Positions 1-8,378 of a stretch of 64,000 nt of DNA are shown piece after piece. Under the pieces are notes generated by a model, which was given only the letters and a program-made list of their open reading frames with translations, had not been told where the DNA came from and made no database searches. Numbering within the stretch: position 1 is the first letter of the stretch; each line of letters opens with the position of its first letter. The DNA is from Pseudomonas soli (GTDB lineage: Bacteria; Pseudomonadota; Gammaproteobacteria; Pseudomonadales; Pseudomonadaceae). The stretch is taken from positions 285,152-349,151 of the forward strand of contig NZ_FOEQ01000001.1 in NCBI RefSeq assembly GCF_900110655.1, read 5' to 3'. A program made the translations under genes and the position numbers.

Positions 1-37
<37 letters not shown>

Positions 38-284
38 GTGACTTAGAGATTCTCCATAGTCGTTCAGCCACGGCGGCGCTTTCATGTCACGGCTGATTAA
101 ATACGCTGAGCAAAAGTTTCATTAAAACCAACACCCTCGCCAATGACACCTGCAACCAATCGCTATACCCCCCCTGCTCAGGACAGTCTCGAAGTTTTCC
201 GGGGCAGCCACGCGGCAAATTACACTGAACGCTTGCACGCTGAGCAAAGTCTGCTGGATATCACCAACCTGAGGAGACCCGGCA

Positions 285-608
285 ATGCACGATATCCATT
301 GGACAACGGACACACCGGAACACAATGTCCACGGCCTGGAGCGCGTCAGCTCCCTGGCTGGGGGCGCGTTGATGATCAGTAAGGGGCTACGCCACGGTGG
401 CCTGCTGGGGATGTTGCAGGTTGCCGTCGGCGGCCTGGCGCTGGCCCGTGGTGTAAGCGGGCATTGCTCGACCAAGGCGTGGTGGTTGCGGCATCGCGCC
501 GAATATTTGCGCCTGCATCGCGACATAGAACGGGGGACTGCCGAGCTCAAGGCGCTGAAGGCCAGTGCCGAGGCAGCAACCCGTACCGCAACGGTGACCG
601 GCGGTTGA
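285..608 (+). CDS. small membrane protein, DUF2892-like
   Basis: A 107-aa protein with a good ribosome binding site (GAGGAGA about 8 bases before the ATG). The central part (about residues 20-60) is a glycine- and alanine-rich stretch, ERVSSLAGGALMISKGLRHG followed by LLGMLQVAVGGLALARG, which resembles the paired short membrane segments of DUF2892/YgaP-type inner-membrane domains. The C-terminal third is charged and probably helical (LRLHRDIERGTAELKALK). Function is unknown; the assignment rests on the membrane-hairpin pattern only. It ends just before a pair of REP palindromes and faces the convergent M61-like gene. Confidence 0.6.
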   Translation: MHDIHWTTDTPEHNVHGLERVSSLAGGALMISKGLRHGGLLGMLQVAVGGLALARGVSGHCSTKAWWLRHRAEYLRLHRDIERGTAELKALKASAEAATRTATVTGG

Positions 609-613
609 AAGCT

Positions 614-691
614 TCGCGGGGCAAGCCCGCTCCCACGAGCCCGCGTTCAAAATGATTGTCCGGGGTCGTGGGAACGGGCTTGCCCCCGCGA
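614..691. repeat. REP palindrome pair
   Basis: Two inverted copies of the P. putida-type REP unit (TCGCGGGGCAAGCCCGCTCC at 614, and its near-complement GGAACGGGCTTGCCCCCGCG ending near 690) lie between two convergent genes, where they may act as transcript ends or nucleoid-protein sites. Confidence 0.85.
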
Positions 692-703
692 TAGATCTTG
701 GGT

Positions 704-1912
704 CTAGCGCAATACCTTGCTTTGCAATACTTCGGACTGCCGCCCCAGGACGTTCTCGCTGATCTGCACGAACTCCTCGGTGCTGACGCTCGACAGGCGC
801 ATCAGAGCCCGGGCGACATCGTCCAGCGAGCGCTTGTCGTGGTTGTGCAGGCGAATCTCGCGATCCAGCGCCTGCAACAGCAGCACGCCGCGAGCCACCT
901 GCGCCGAGCTGGCCTTGGCACCCTTGAGGTGATTCACTCTGTCGCCAAGTTTATGCAAGCGCGCCTGCAACGCCTCGTAACGGTCGTCGCTCATGCCTCC
1001 AGCACGCCGCAGCAGCTCGCTGGCGTAATAGTCGGCCAGGCTCTCGCCGAGCCAGTCGCTGCCATCGCGGTCGTTGATCTGGGCGAACAATTGCACCAGT
1101 TCGCGCAACAGCGGGCTATTGCCGTTCTCGCTGATCAGCGGCCGGCCACTGTGCAAGTACAGGGAATTGTTGCCTGGCAGCACGCCACGCCACATCTCGT
1201 CGCGGGCACCGACCAGCAGCAACTTGGGCGGGTTGCGTGGAAACACCGACTGCAACTGCGGCCAGACGAAGGTCAACAGGGTCAAGGTGTCCATGCGGCG
1301 CATGCCCTGCCCCTGCGGCGCGGCGACGGTCACCTCGGTGTCGCCAAGGCGCGCACGGCGGCTGCCCAGGTTGCCGGCGAGCATCCAGCCAGTGGGGCGA
1401 TCGAACAGGCGCGATACGTCATCGATGCGGAATTTCTGCCGGCCGATGCGCGGCCAGGCGGTTTCGACACTCTTCCAGCCGGCCGGCAGGTCGAAGGCCA
1501 GGCGCGACACCAGCTCGGTGCCGTCCTGCTGGTCGAGGCGCGCCGGCGGCACCAGCTGATCGCCACGGAACAGCGCCCAATGCGCGGTCATGCGGGTTTC
1601 ATGGACACCGCCCTTCGGTTGCTGGTCGAGCAGCACGCGGTAGCTGAGGCTGGTCTTGCCTGACGCCGGGTGCCAGACGCCGCGCCCGTTCTGCACCTGC
1701 CACTGGCCATCAGCAAGGAAGTCGCTGTAGACGCCGGCTTTGCCCAGGTCGAAGTCGAGGCTGCGCACCACGCTGCCGTCGGCCAGGGTCAGGCGCACCT
1801 CGGCCTGGCCGCTTTGCGGCAAAAGGCGAACCTGATAGTCCAGATCGACTTTCCTGGCCAGCGCCTGAGTGCTGAGCAGCAGGCCAAGCACCATAAACAG
1901 CGGGCGACGCAT
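704..1912 (-). CDS. secreted M61-like peptidase homologue lacking the zinc motif
   Basis: A 402-aa protein; the start MRRPLFMVLG gives a clean signal peptide (MRRPLFMVLGLLLSTQALA), so I prefer it to the upstream in-frame Met. The N-terminal half looks like the beta-sandwich domain of M61 glycyl aminopeptidase-type proteins, and the segment ESLADYYASELLRRAGG matches the glutamate-bearing helix of the M61/M1 fold (usually EGFTDYYA-like). Where the HExxH zinc helix should be, the sequence reads RELVQLF, so the catalytic His-Glu-His is absent. I infer a catalytically dead periplasmic protein, perhaps with a binding or chaperone role. It starts 26 bases after ycgN on the same strand and may be cotranscribed. 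Confidence 0.6.
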   Translation of the reverse strand: MRRPLFMVLGLLLSTQALARKVDLDYQVRLLPQSGQAEVRLTLADGSVVRSLDFDLGKAGVYSDFLADGQWQVQNGRGVWHPASGKTSLSYRVLLDQQPKGGVHETRMTAHWALFRGDQLVPPARLDQQDGTELVSRLAFDLPAGWKSVETAWPRIGRQKFRIDDVSRLFDRPTGWMLAGNLGSRRARLGDTEVTVAAPQGQGMRRMDTLTLLTFVWPQLQSVFPRNPPKLLLVGARDEMWRGVLPGNNSLYLHSGRPLISENGNSPLLRELVQLFAQINDRDGSDWLGESLADYYASELLRRAGGMSDDRYEALQARLHKLGDRVNHLKGAKASSAQVARGVLLLQALDREIRLHNHDKRSLDDVARALMRLSSVSTEEFVQISENVLGRQSEVLQSKVLR

Positions 1913-1938
1913 AGCGAAACTCCTTGTAGCCGCGCGGC

Positions 1939-2388
1939 TCAACCCGCGCGAAAAATCAGGTGGTCTTCCCAGTCGTCTTCATCCACATCGTTCTCGCTGA
2001 GCATCCGCCCGGACCGGGAAATGCGTTGCTCATGCACTTGCCCGCGATCGCCGCAGACCAGGTGGTGCCACGACGGCAAGTCCTGGCCTTCGCTGACCAG
2101 CCGATAAGCGCAGGTGGGCGGCAGCCACTTGAACTGGTCGGCCTTGCCTGGGGTCAGCTGGATGCAATCTGGCACGAAGCGGAAGCGATTGGGATAGTCG
2201 CTGCACTGGCAGGTCTGCAGGTCAAGCAGCTTGCAGGCGATGCTCGTGTAGTAGACGCTGTTGTCCTCTTCGTCCTCGAGTTTCTGCAGGCAGCACAGGC
2301 CGCAGCCGTCGCACAGCGACTCCCACTCTTGCGCATCGAGCTGGTCGAGGGTCTTGCGCCGCCAGAAGGGCGCGGTATCGGCGATCAT
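1939..2388 (-). CDS. ycgN: YcgN/UPF0260 cysteine-cluster protein
   Basis: A 149-aa protein with the family's cysteine pattern: [10 protein letters not shown] near residues 30-40, [11 protein letters not shown], then PDCIQ, CAYR and HHLVCGD. The cysteines probably bind a metal or iron-sulfur cluster, and the family is also placed with YkgJ-like zinc/iron-chelating proteins; the biochemical role is unknown. I choose the start MIADTAPFW because it fits the usual length of about 150 residues. It is next to the M61-like gene, and other uncharacterised conserved gammaproteobacterial genes (ycgL, rnd) lie close by on the same strand. Confidence 0.85.
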   Translation of the reverse strand: MIADTAPFWRRKTLDQLDAQEWESLCDGCGLCCLQKLEDEEDNSVYYTSIACKLLDLQTCQCSDYPNRFRFVPDCIQLTPGKADQFKWLPPTCAYRLVSEGQDLPSWHHLVCGDRGQVHEQRISRSGRMLSENDVDEDDWEDHLIFRAG

Positions 2389-2533
2389 CACACGTGTTCC
2401 TGCAGTCAACATCAATCCGCGGCGCGCGGCGGCGCCAGTCTAGAGGCAGTCCGGCGGCAACGCCAGACCGCTTGTCAGTGCTCGCCGGACGCAGTAGCGT
2501 GCGGTCTTTGTCCCAGTCCTTGCAGGAGCAACC

Positions 2534-3127
2534 ATGAGCGCCACCCCACGCATCGCCGACTATGCCATCAACGAGCAGTTCATCAATCGCTGGTCGCCCC
2601 GCGCCTTCACCAACGAGCCGATCAGCCAGGAAACCTTGCTGAGCTTCCTCGAAGCCGCGCGCTGGGCGCCGTCGGCCTACAACTCGCAGCCGTGGCGTTT
2701 CCTCTATGCCCGCCGCGACACACCCAGCTGGGCGCGCTACCTGGACATCCTCAACGAGTTCAACCGCAGCTGGGCGCAGCATGCCTCGGCGCTGGTGCTG
2801 ATCATCTCCAAGACCACCTTCGCCGCACCCGGCTCCGATGAAGAGAAGCCGGCCCTGTGGCACACCTTCGACACCGGCTCGGCCTGGGGCCATCTGGCGT
2901 TGCAGGCCAGCATCAGCGGCTGGCACACCCACGGCATGGCCGGCTTCGATCAGGACCTGGCCCGGCGCGAGCTGAAGATCCCCGAGGGCTACGCACTGCA
3001 CGCAATGGTGGCAATCGGCAAGCTGGGCGACAAGGCGACCCTGGCCGAAGGTTTGCAGGCCCGTGAAATGCCGAGCCCGCGCCGACCGTTGAGCGAGCTG
3101 GCGGCCGAAGGCGATTTCAGCTTGTAA
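2534..3127 (+). CDS. nitroreductase-family FMN oxidoreductase
   Basis: A 197-aa protein with the nitroreductase fold signature: an N-terminal RWSPRAF segment (phosphate-binding Arg) followed by EAARWAPSAYNSQPWRF, the FMN-contact motif seen throughout the family. The RBS GCAGGAG is about 7 bases before the ATG. These homodimeric flavoproteins reduce nitro compounds, quinones or other electron-poor substrates with NAD(P)H; the natural substrate cannot be told from sequence. It is transcribed alone and divergently from ycgN. Confidence 0.85.
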   Translation: MSATPRIADYAINEQFINRWSPRAFTNEPISQETLLSFLEAARWAPSAYNSQPWRFLYARRDTPSWARYLDILNEFNRSWAQHASALVLIISKTTFAAPGSDEEKPALWHTFDTGSAWGHLALQASISGWHTHGMAGFDQDLARRELKIPEGYALHAMVAIGKLGDKATLAEGLQAREMPSPRRPLSELAAEGDFSL

Positions 3128-3142
3128 GGTTGCATCTGATTC

Positions 3143-3168
3143 ATCGCGGGACAAGCCCGCTCCCACGG
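3143..3168. repeat. REP palindrome
   Basis: A single REP unit (CATCGCGGGACAAGCCCGCT...) between the convergent nitroreductase and 2-hydroxyacid dehydrogenase genes. Confidence 0.75.
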
Positions 3169-3212
3169 GTCACGGTACACCCCGTGAGAGCGGGCCGTAG
3201 AGCAAACGTCTG

Positions 3213-4145
3213 TCAGTAGCCCCGCGCGAAATCCACTTCCCCACGTAACCCCTGCCCCGCCGCATACGCCCGCGCATTCCCGACGAACAACCGCACCATC
3301 GCCGTCGGCGAAGTCGGCGCTGAGCTGTGCCCGGTCAGCAGCAGCCCCCAGGCAGTCCAGAACGGGTGGCGCTGGGGCAACGGCTCCTGGCGGCAGACAT
3401 CGATCACCGCGCCGGCCAGGTGCCCTTGCTTGAGCGCCTCGACCAGGTCGGCATCGACTACCGCCACGCCGCGCCCGGCATTGATGAACAAGGCACTGGA
3501 GCGGAAGCACTTGAACAGTGCCGCATCGTACAGGTCATGGGTGGCCGGCGTGTCGGGCAACAGGTTGAGCACGTAGTCGGCCTCGCCGACCAGGCGGGGC
3601 AACTGGTCGAGCCCGGCAACCTCGACGAACGGCGCCTGCTCACGGGCACTGCTGGCTACCCCGGACAAGGTGACGCCAAAGGGCACGAGGAACTCGGCGA
3701 CTTGCTGGCCGATATCGCCGGTGCCGACGATCAGCACCCGCCGTCCTTCCAGGGTCCGCCCGGGCCGATCATCCCAACGCCGCTCGACCTGGCTGACCAG
3801 GCGCGACAGCACATCGCGCTCATGGCCAAGCATGTAGGTGAGCATGTACTCGGCCATCACCTGACCAAAGATCCCCACCGCCCGGGTCAGGCGGTAGTCG
3901 CGCGGCAGGCCGTCGGCCAGCAACGGGGTGATGCCGGCCCAGGTCGATTGCATCCACCGGGGTTTGTGGCCCTGGCGCAACAGGCTGGCCAGCAGGTCGG
4001 GCTGGCCCAGCCACACCGGGCAGTCGGGGGCCAGGCGGGCCAGTTCGGCGGAATCGCCACTGGTCAGGACCTCCAGGTCCGGCGCCGCCTCGCCCAGCAG
4101 GCGGGCATAGTTGGCATGATCCTGTTCAGCGATCAGAACGCGCAT
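3213..4145 (-). CDS. D-2-hydroxyacid dehydrogenase (GhrA-like)
   Basis: A 310-aa NAD(P)-dependent dehydrogenase. The Rossmann motif VLIVGTGDIGQQVAEFL lies near residue 140, followed by LLPDTPATHDL, FINAGRGVAVVDADL and AVIDVCRQEPLP, which are the conserved blocks carrying the catalytic Arg and Glu. The catalytic His is in TGHSSAPTSP. The family reduces glyoxylate, hydroxypyruvate or other 2-oxoacids; GhrA-like proteins have this length and a GxGxxG with relaxed last Gly. I chose MRVLIAEQD as start, since the preceding residues are not conserved in type. A hairpin separates it from ycgL upstream. Confidence 0.85.
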   Translation of the reverse strand: MRVLIAEQDHANYARLLGEAAPDLEVLTSGDSAELARLAPDCPVWLGQPDLLASLLRQGHKPRWMQSTWAGITPLLADGLPRDYRLTRAVGIFGQVMAEYMLTYMLGHERDVLSRLVSQVERRWDDRPGRTLEGRRVLIVGTGDIGQQVAEFLVPFGVTLSGVASSAREQAPFVEVAGLDQLPRLVGEADYVLNLLPDTPATHDLYDAALFKCFRSSALFINAGRGVAVVDADLVEALKQGHLAGAVIDVCRQEPLPQRHPFWTAWGLLLTGHSSAPTSPTAMVRLFVGNARAYAAGQGLRGEVDFARGY

Positions 4146-4174
4146 GTGACACACAACCTTGGCAAACAACGGAA

Positions 4175-4195
4175 GCGGCCCGCCAGGCGGGCCGC
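4175..4195 (-). terminator. GC-rich hairpin after ycgL
   Basis: A perfect 10-bp inverted repeat (GCGGCCCGCC ... GGCGGGCCGC) with a one-base loop lies between the end of ycgL and the start of the dehydrogenase. It has only a weak U-tract on the minus strand, so termination is plausible but not certain. Confidence 0.5.
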
Positions 4196-4220
4196 AGACA
4201 GAGAAGAGACCGCGCCCGGA

Positions 4221-4514
4221 TCAGGCCGGGTCGTTGCGGCGCAGCAGTTCTTCGGGCAGGTGCTCGATGTAGTCGTCGTCCGGAGGCGGCATCTGCAGGT
4301 GGTAGCCCTGGTTGTCGAGGTTTTCCAGCACCTTGGCGATGTCCTCGCGGGCCAGCTTGCGCTCGGGGCTGAGCACCAGGTCGAAGGCGTGCACGGGCGT
4401 GCCGAAGAAAGGCAGCAGCCCCTCGGGCACACGCTCCAGGCCATCGGCCTTGAGCACATACAGGTACATTTCGTTCTTGCGGGGGCTCTTGTAGATCGAG
4501 CAGATACGTTTCAT
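4221..4514 (-). CDS. ycgL: YcgL/UPF0745 family protein
   Basis: A 97-aa protein of the YcgL family: [20 protein letters not shown] at the start, then [15 protein letters not shown] and a short acidic C-terminus, the usual family length. It forms a compact alpha/beta fold; function is unknown. Its start codon overlaps the last four bases of rnd (ATGA), so translation is coupled to RNase D, a conserved pseudomonad arrangement that suggests a role linked to RNA metabolism (inference from context only). Confidence 0.9.
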   Translation of the reverse strand: MKRICSIYKSPRKNEMYLYVLKADGLERVPEGLLPFFGTPVHAFDLVLSPERKLAREDIAKVLENLDNQGYHLQMPPPDDDYIEHLPEELLRRNDPA

Positions 4515-5644
4515 CGTGAATCTCCGGCACCGGCCAGATCGTCCAGCAGGGCCTGGCCCATGCGCTCGCGACGCCAGCCGCGCAGTGCATCGGGCAGTTG
4601 ATAGGGACCGTCGGGGTAGCCGCTCTTGAGCAGCGCTTCGAGGGCTTTCTTGCGCAGCATCAGTTCCGGGGCGATGCCCAGGCGCTCACCTTCAGCCTGT
4701 CCGATGGCGCGCAGGCGCTTGAGAATGCCGGCGGCTTCGATCGGCAGCGGCTCGGGCAGTGGCGCGGGCCATTGCTCCTGCGGCAGGCTGGCGGCGCGCT
4801 TGATCAGCTGGATCAACGCCTCGCCGTCCTGGCGGATGGTACGCGGGTGCATTTCGTCGATTTTCGCCAGCGCCGACGGGCTGTCCGGCTGGCTCTTGGC
4901 CATGGGCCACAACGAATGTTCCTTGAGGATGCGATTGCGTGGCACATCGCGGCTGCGGGCCTCACGCTCGCGCCAGGCGCACAGCTCGCGCAGCACGGCC
5001 AGCTGCTGGCGGCCGAGCTTCCAAGCCAGCTTGACGTCGCGGTAGAGGGTCTCGGGCTCGACTTCACGGCGCAGCGCGGCAACCAGCTCGGCACCGTCCT
5101 CGAGCACCCAGGCGTACTTGTCATCCGACAGCTGCGGGCGCAGGGCGGTGAACAGCTCGGCCAGGTGAACGGCGTCTTCGGCAGCGTAGCTCACCTGGGT
5201 GTCCGACAGCGGGCGCTGCAGCCAGTCGGAGCGAGTCTCGCCCTTGGGCAGCTCGAGCCCCAGCACGTCCTGCACCAGACGCGAATAGCCCATGGAGAAA
5301 CCGATGTTTAGGTAGCCGGCGGCCAGTTGGGTGTCGAACAAGGGTTGTGGCAGCTTGCCGGTCAGGCGCAGCAAGACCTCCAGGTCTTCGCTGCAGGCGT
5401 GCAGCACCTTGACCACGCTATTGTCTTCGAGCAGCTCGGCCAGCGGCTGCCAGTCGCGAATCAGCAAAGGGTCGATGAGGAAGGCACGTTTGCCGTCACC
5501 GATCTGGATCAACCCGGCTTTCGGGTAGAAGGTGTCGACCCGCATGAATTCGGTGTCGAGGGCCACAAAGGGCAGCTCACGCCAGCTTCGGCAGTGCTGG
5601 GCCAGGGTCTGGTCGTCACGGATCCAGTGAATTTCGATGGCCAC
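4511..5644 (-). CDS. rnd: ribonuclease D
   Basis: A 377-aa 3'-5' exoribonuclease that trims tRNA and other small RNA 3' ends. The DEDD catalytic residues are visible in [10 protein letters not shown] (Exo I), [12 protein letters not shown] (Exo II) and [12 protein letters not shown] (Exo III), all within the first 190 residues; an HRDC domain (about 210-290) follows, containing [14 protein letters not shown], plus a C-terminal HRDC-like region. Length matches E. coli RNase D (375). The start is GTG ([10 protein letters not shown]). Last four bases overlap the ycgL start. Confidence 0.95.
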   Translation of the reverse strand: MAIEIHWIRDDQTLAQHCRSWRELPFVALDTEFMRVDTFYPKAGLIQIGDGKRAFLIDPLLIRDWQPLAELLEDNSVVKVLHACSEDLEVLLRLTGKLPQPLFDTQLAAGYLNIGFSMGYSRLVQDVLGLELPKGETRSDWLQRPLSDTQVSYAAEDAVHLAELFTALRPQLSDDKYAWVLEDGAELVAALRREVEPETLYRDVKLAWKLGRQQLAVLRELCAWREREARSRDVPRNRILKEHSLWPMAKSQPDSPSALAKIDEMHPRTIRQDGEALIQLIKRAASLPQEQWPAPLPEPLPIEAAGILKRLRAIGQAEGERLGIAPELMLRKKALEALLKSGYPDGPYQLPDALRGWRRERMGQALLDDLAGAGDSR

Positions 5645-5744
5645 GAGGCTCTCCCACTAACATTGGCGCGCAGTATATACGGCGCGGGCGCAATGGGTGA
5701 AACCTCGCAAGCCACGCCATCCTTGGTGCTGATCGTCGGTACGC

Positions 5745-7382
5745 TCAGCGATCGGCCGCCAGCCAGGGGCGGCAGCCGGCAAACAGGTCCAGCGAGCGCT
5801 GGTAGACCTCGGTGCGCACCTGCAACAGGCCGAGCATCGAGTGGAACAGGTTGTCCTGCGACAACGGCGCATCACGCAGCTTGCCCAGGCATTCGGTGTC
5901 CACGCCGAAGTCCTCGCGGTAGCTGTCGGAGAACCAGGCCAGCAGCGGCACATGCTTCTGCTGCTCTGGTGCGATCATGTAGGGCGTGCCGTGCAGGAAC
6001 AGGTTGTACTCCCCCAACGACTCGCCATGATCTGAAAGATAGATCATCGCGGTGTCGACCTTGTCCTGCTTGCTGCGCAAGGTATCGATCAAGGTCGCCA
6101 GCACCTTGTCGGTGTAGGCCAGGGTGTTGTCATAGCCGTTGACGATCTCCTGCTGGCTGCACTGGTTCAGAGCGTTGCTGCGGCACACCGGGGTGAAGGG
6201 TTCGCTGCCAGCCGGGTAGCGCTTGAAGTATTCCGGGCCATGGCTGCCCATCTGGTGCAGCACCAGCACGGTGTCTTGGTCGAGGTTGTCGAGCAACTCG
6301 GCCAGGCCCTGCAGGAGGATCTCGTCATGGCATTCGCCGCTGGCGCACAGGCTCGGGTCCTGCAGGTTGCTCACGTCAATAAATTGCACCCGGTCACAGG
6401 TGCCCTTGCAGCCGGACTGGTTGTCGCGCCATTGCACTGCCAACCCCGCGCGCTGGAGGATGTCGAGCAGGCCTTCGCGGTTCTTCGCCACGCGGGCGTC
6501 GTAGTCCTTGCGCGGCATGCCGGAAAACATGCAGGGCACCGACACGGCGGTCTCGGTGCCGCAGGAGTGGACGTCGGTAAAGCTCAGCAAGCCCTGCTCC
6601 TTGCTCAATTGCGGGGTAGTGTCGCGGGCATAGCCGAGCAGGCCGAAGTTTTCCGCCCGGGCACTCTCACCGACCACCAGCACTGTCAACGACTTGCGCT
6701 GGTGCCGCTGCCAGGCCGCATCACGGCGGGCGTCCTCGCCATAGCGCTGGAAAGGTCGGGTAGCCGTGCCCACTTGCTCGCTGGCATAGCCGATGGAAGC
6801 CCCAACGATGTTGCTCGGTGTAAGCATCAAGCGCAGTTCATGGTGATTACGAAACAACGAGGCCAGGCCCTGGTAATTGACCAGCGCCACTGAGCCCAAG
6901 GCCGCGACACAGGCACCACTGACCACCAGCTTGCCCAACAGCTCGCGGTGCCAGGGGCGATAGGCGATCCTGGCGTTCCACACCAACAGCGATGGCAGCA
7001 CCCCCAGCAAAAATAAATAAACGGCAAACTTCAGTGAAAGCAGGTCGCGCACTTCCGCGACATTGGTTTCGGCCACGTTGCGAAACATGCCGGCATCAAT
7101 AAGCACACCGTATTGATTCATAAAGTAAGCGACACTTGCGCCACTGATGAACAGCACAATCAATACCGGTTTCAATACATAACGAAACGCGAGCAATGTG
7201 AGTATGAGATTGAAGGCGAACAGCATCAGCACGGCAAACGCCAGGCTCAACCAGAGCCCCACCATACCCGGCGGCACGATGGACTCAAGGTGTTCCCACA
7301 GCATGGTATTGAAGCCGATCAACAGGTACAGGCTGGCCAGCAACGTGACCCATTCGGTGCGCAGGGATCTGAGTTTGAGCAT
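5745..7382 (-). CDS. eptA: lipid A phosphoethanolamine transferase (EptA/MCR family)
   Basis: A 545-aa inner-membrane enzyme that moves phosphoethanolamine from phosphatidylethanolamine to lipid A phosphate, lowering surface charge and cationic-peptide binding. About five hydrophobic segments fill residues 1-200 (WVTLLASLYLLIGFN onward), then a periplasmic alkaline-phosphatase-like domain: VVGESARAENFGLLGYARDT (metal Glu), CGTETAVSVPCMFS (nucleophile Thr), HQMGSHGPEYFKRYP, and LSDHGESLGE. Paired cysteines (CKGTC, CASGEC) match the family's disulfides. I start at MLKLRSLRTEW; the upstream 38 codons are not conserved-looking. No adjacent pmrAB-type regulator is seen. pagL, another lipid A modifier, lies 21 kb away in the window. 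Confidence 0.88.
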   Translation of the reverse strand: MLKLRSLRTEWVTLLASLYLLIGFNTMLWEHLESIVPPGMVGLWLSLAFAVLMLFAFNLILTLLAFRYVLKPVLIVLFISGASVAYFMNQYGVLIDAGMFRNVAETNVAEVRDLLSLKFAVYLFLLGVLPSLLVWNARIAYRPWHRELLGKLVVSGACVAALGSVALVNYQGLASLFRNHHELRLMLTPSNIVGASIGYASEQVGTATRPFQRYGEDARRDAAWQRHQRKSLTVLVVGESARAENFGLLGYARDTTPQLSKEQGLLSFTDVHSCGTETAVSVPCMFSGMPRKDYDARVAKNREGLLDILQRAGLAVQWRDNQSGCKGTCDRVQFIDVSNLQDPSLCASGECHDEILLQGLAELLDNLDQDTVLVLHQMGSHGPEYFKRYPAGSEPFTPVCRSNALNQCSQQEIVNGYDNTLAYTDKVLATLIDTLRSKQDKVDTAMIYLSDHGESLGEYNLFLHGTPYMIAPEQQKHVPLLAWFSDSYREDFGVDTECLGKLRDAPLSQDNLFHSMLGLLQVRTEVYQRSLDLFAGCRPWLAADR

Positions 7383-7547
7383 GAGCGTTCGCAACAAGAG
7401 TTGATCAGCGGCCAACCCGCCCGGACGGGCAGGTTGGAAAGTTGGCCGAACTCTAGAAAGCCTAGCATCAATTTTTTGTGAAAAAGACGCCAACAATTGG
7501 TGGGCCAGCGTCTTTCATTAATTAAATGAATGTCATTCAGCTGCCAT

Positions 7548-7913
7548 TCAGCCAGGCAGGCGAAGTTTGGCGTACGGCTCGCGGTCGATGTCCAGGACTT
7601 CGACGCACAACTGAATGTCCAGCCCAGGCTGGGCCGGGATCGCCTCGCGCAGCACCTCGAGCAGGCTGTTCGACAACTGCTGTTTCACCTGCTGCGTACG
7701 CCCACTGAGGATCGCCAGGCGCACGTGGGCGAAGGCCCGTTCGGCCGGGGCGGTACCGACCCGGTATTGGGCAAAGGCCTGGGCGCGGCTCTTGATGTCC
7801 AGCTCTTCGGCGAACTGGCCACTGCCGACCAGGGCGTGGTTCAGCCGCAGCAGCAGCACATCGACATTGAGGTCGCGCAGATTGTCGCTGTATTCCAGGT
7901 TCAGGTGAGGCAT
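7548..7913 (-). CDS. 5-carboxymethyl-2-hydroxymuconate Delta-isomerase-like
   Basis: A 121-aa protein of the CHMI (HpcD/tautomerase) superfamily. After removal of Met it begins with Pro (MPHLNLEYSDNL), the catalytic general base of this family, which fixes the start at this ATG. VRLAILSGRTQQVKQQLSNS in the middle matches the conserved HpcD helix. The family isomerises carboxymethyl-hydroxymuconate in homoprotocatechuate degradation, but no other gene of that pathway is nearby, so the actual substrate here is open. Single gene, convergent spacing to its neighbours. Confidence 0.8.
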   Translation of the reverse strand: MPHLNLEYSDNLRDLNVDVLLLRLNHALVGSGQFAEELDIKSRAQAFAQYRVGTAPAERAFAHVRLAILSGRTQQVKQQLSNSLLEVLREAIPAQPGLDIQLCVEVLDIDREPYAKLRLPG

Positions 7914-8029
7914 GGCGCAGGTTCCGTTCACGCAGGGGGAGGCGACAGCCTAACCCAGTCCCGCACTACGGCAAAGGCGACTATCCTCTTGGTTCAGGCT
8001 CGTTTACCAACCCTGAGAGAGGTGAAGAA

Positions 8030-8266
8030 ATGCCAGTTCCGCATGATTTGCTCGCAGACCTGCACGTGACGGCCGACCAGTTCCAGGCCCTGATCGACAA
8101 GAACCAGGACCTGCACAAGCTGCACAAGGAATACAACGCCAAGGACAAGGAAGTGCTCGCCGCCGAAGGCAATGCCACCGGCGACGACACCGTAAACCGC
8201 CTGCGCAAGGAGCGGGTGCTGATCAAGGACAAGATCGAACGCATCGTCCACCCACCAAAATCCTGA
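8030..8266 (+). CDS. YdcH family (DUF465) protein
   Basis: A 78-aa highly charged helical protein: ADLHVTADQFQALIDKNQDL then HKLHKEYNAKDKEV and VNRLRKERVLIKDKIERIV, the standard DUF465 pattern of a helical hairpin. RBS GAGAGAGGTGAAG precedes the ATG. The role is unknown. Good family match in length and ending. Confidence 0.88.
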   Translation: MPVPHDLLADLHVTADQFQALIDKNQDLHKLHKEYNAKDKEVLAAEGNATGDDTVNRLRKERVLIKDKIERIVHPPKS

Positions 8267-8282
8267 TTCCCCAACCGACGCT

Positions 8283-8366
8283 ATCGCGGGGCACGCCCGC
8301 TCCCAGGTACCGCGCAGACGCCAAGGCATACGCGGCCATCGCGGGAACGGGCTTGTTCCGCGATGA
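8283..8366. repeat. REP palindrome pair
   Basis: Two inverted REP units (CTATCGCGGGGCACGCCCGC... and ...GCGGGAACGGGCTTGTTCCG) sit between the convergent ydcH-like and PLP-enzyme genes. Confidence 0.8.
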
Positions 8367-8378
8367 CGTCGACAGCCC

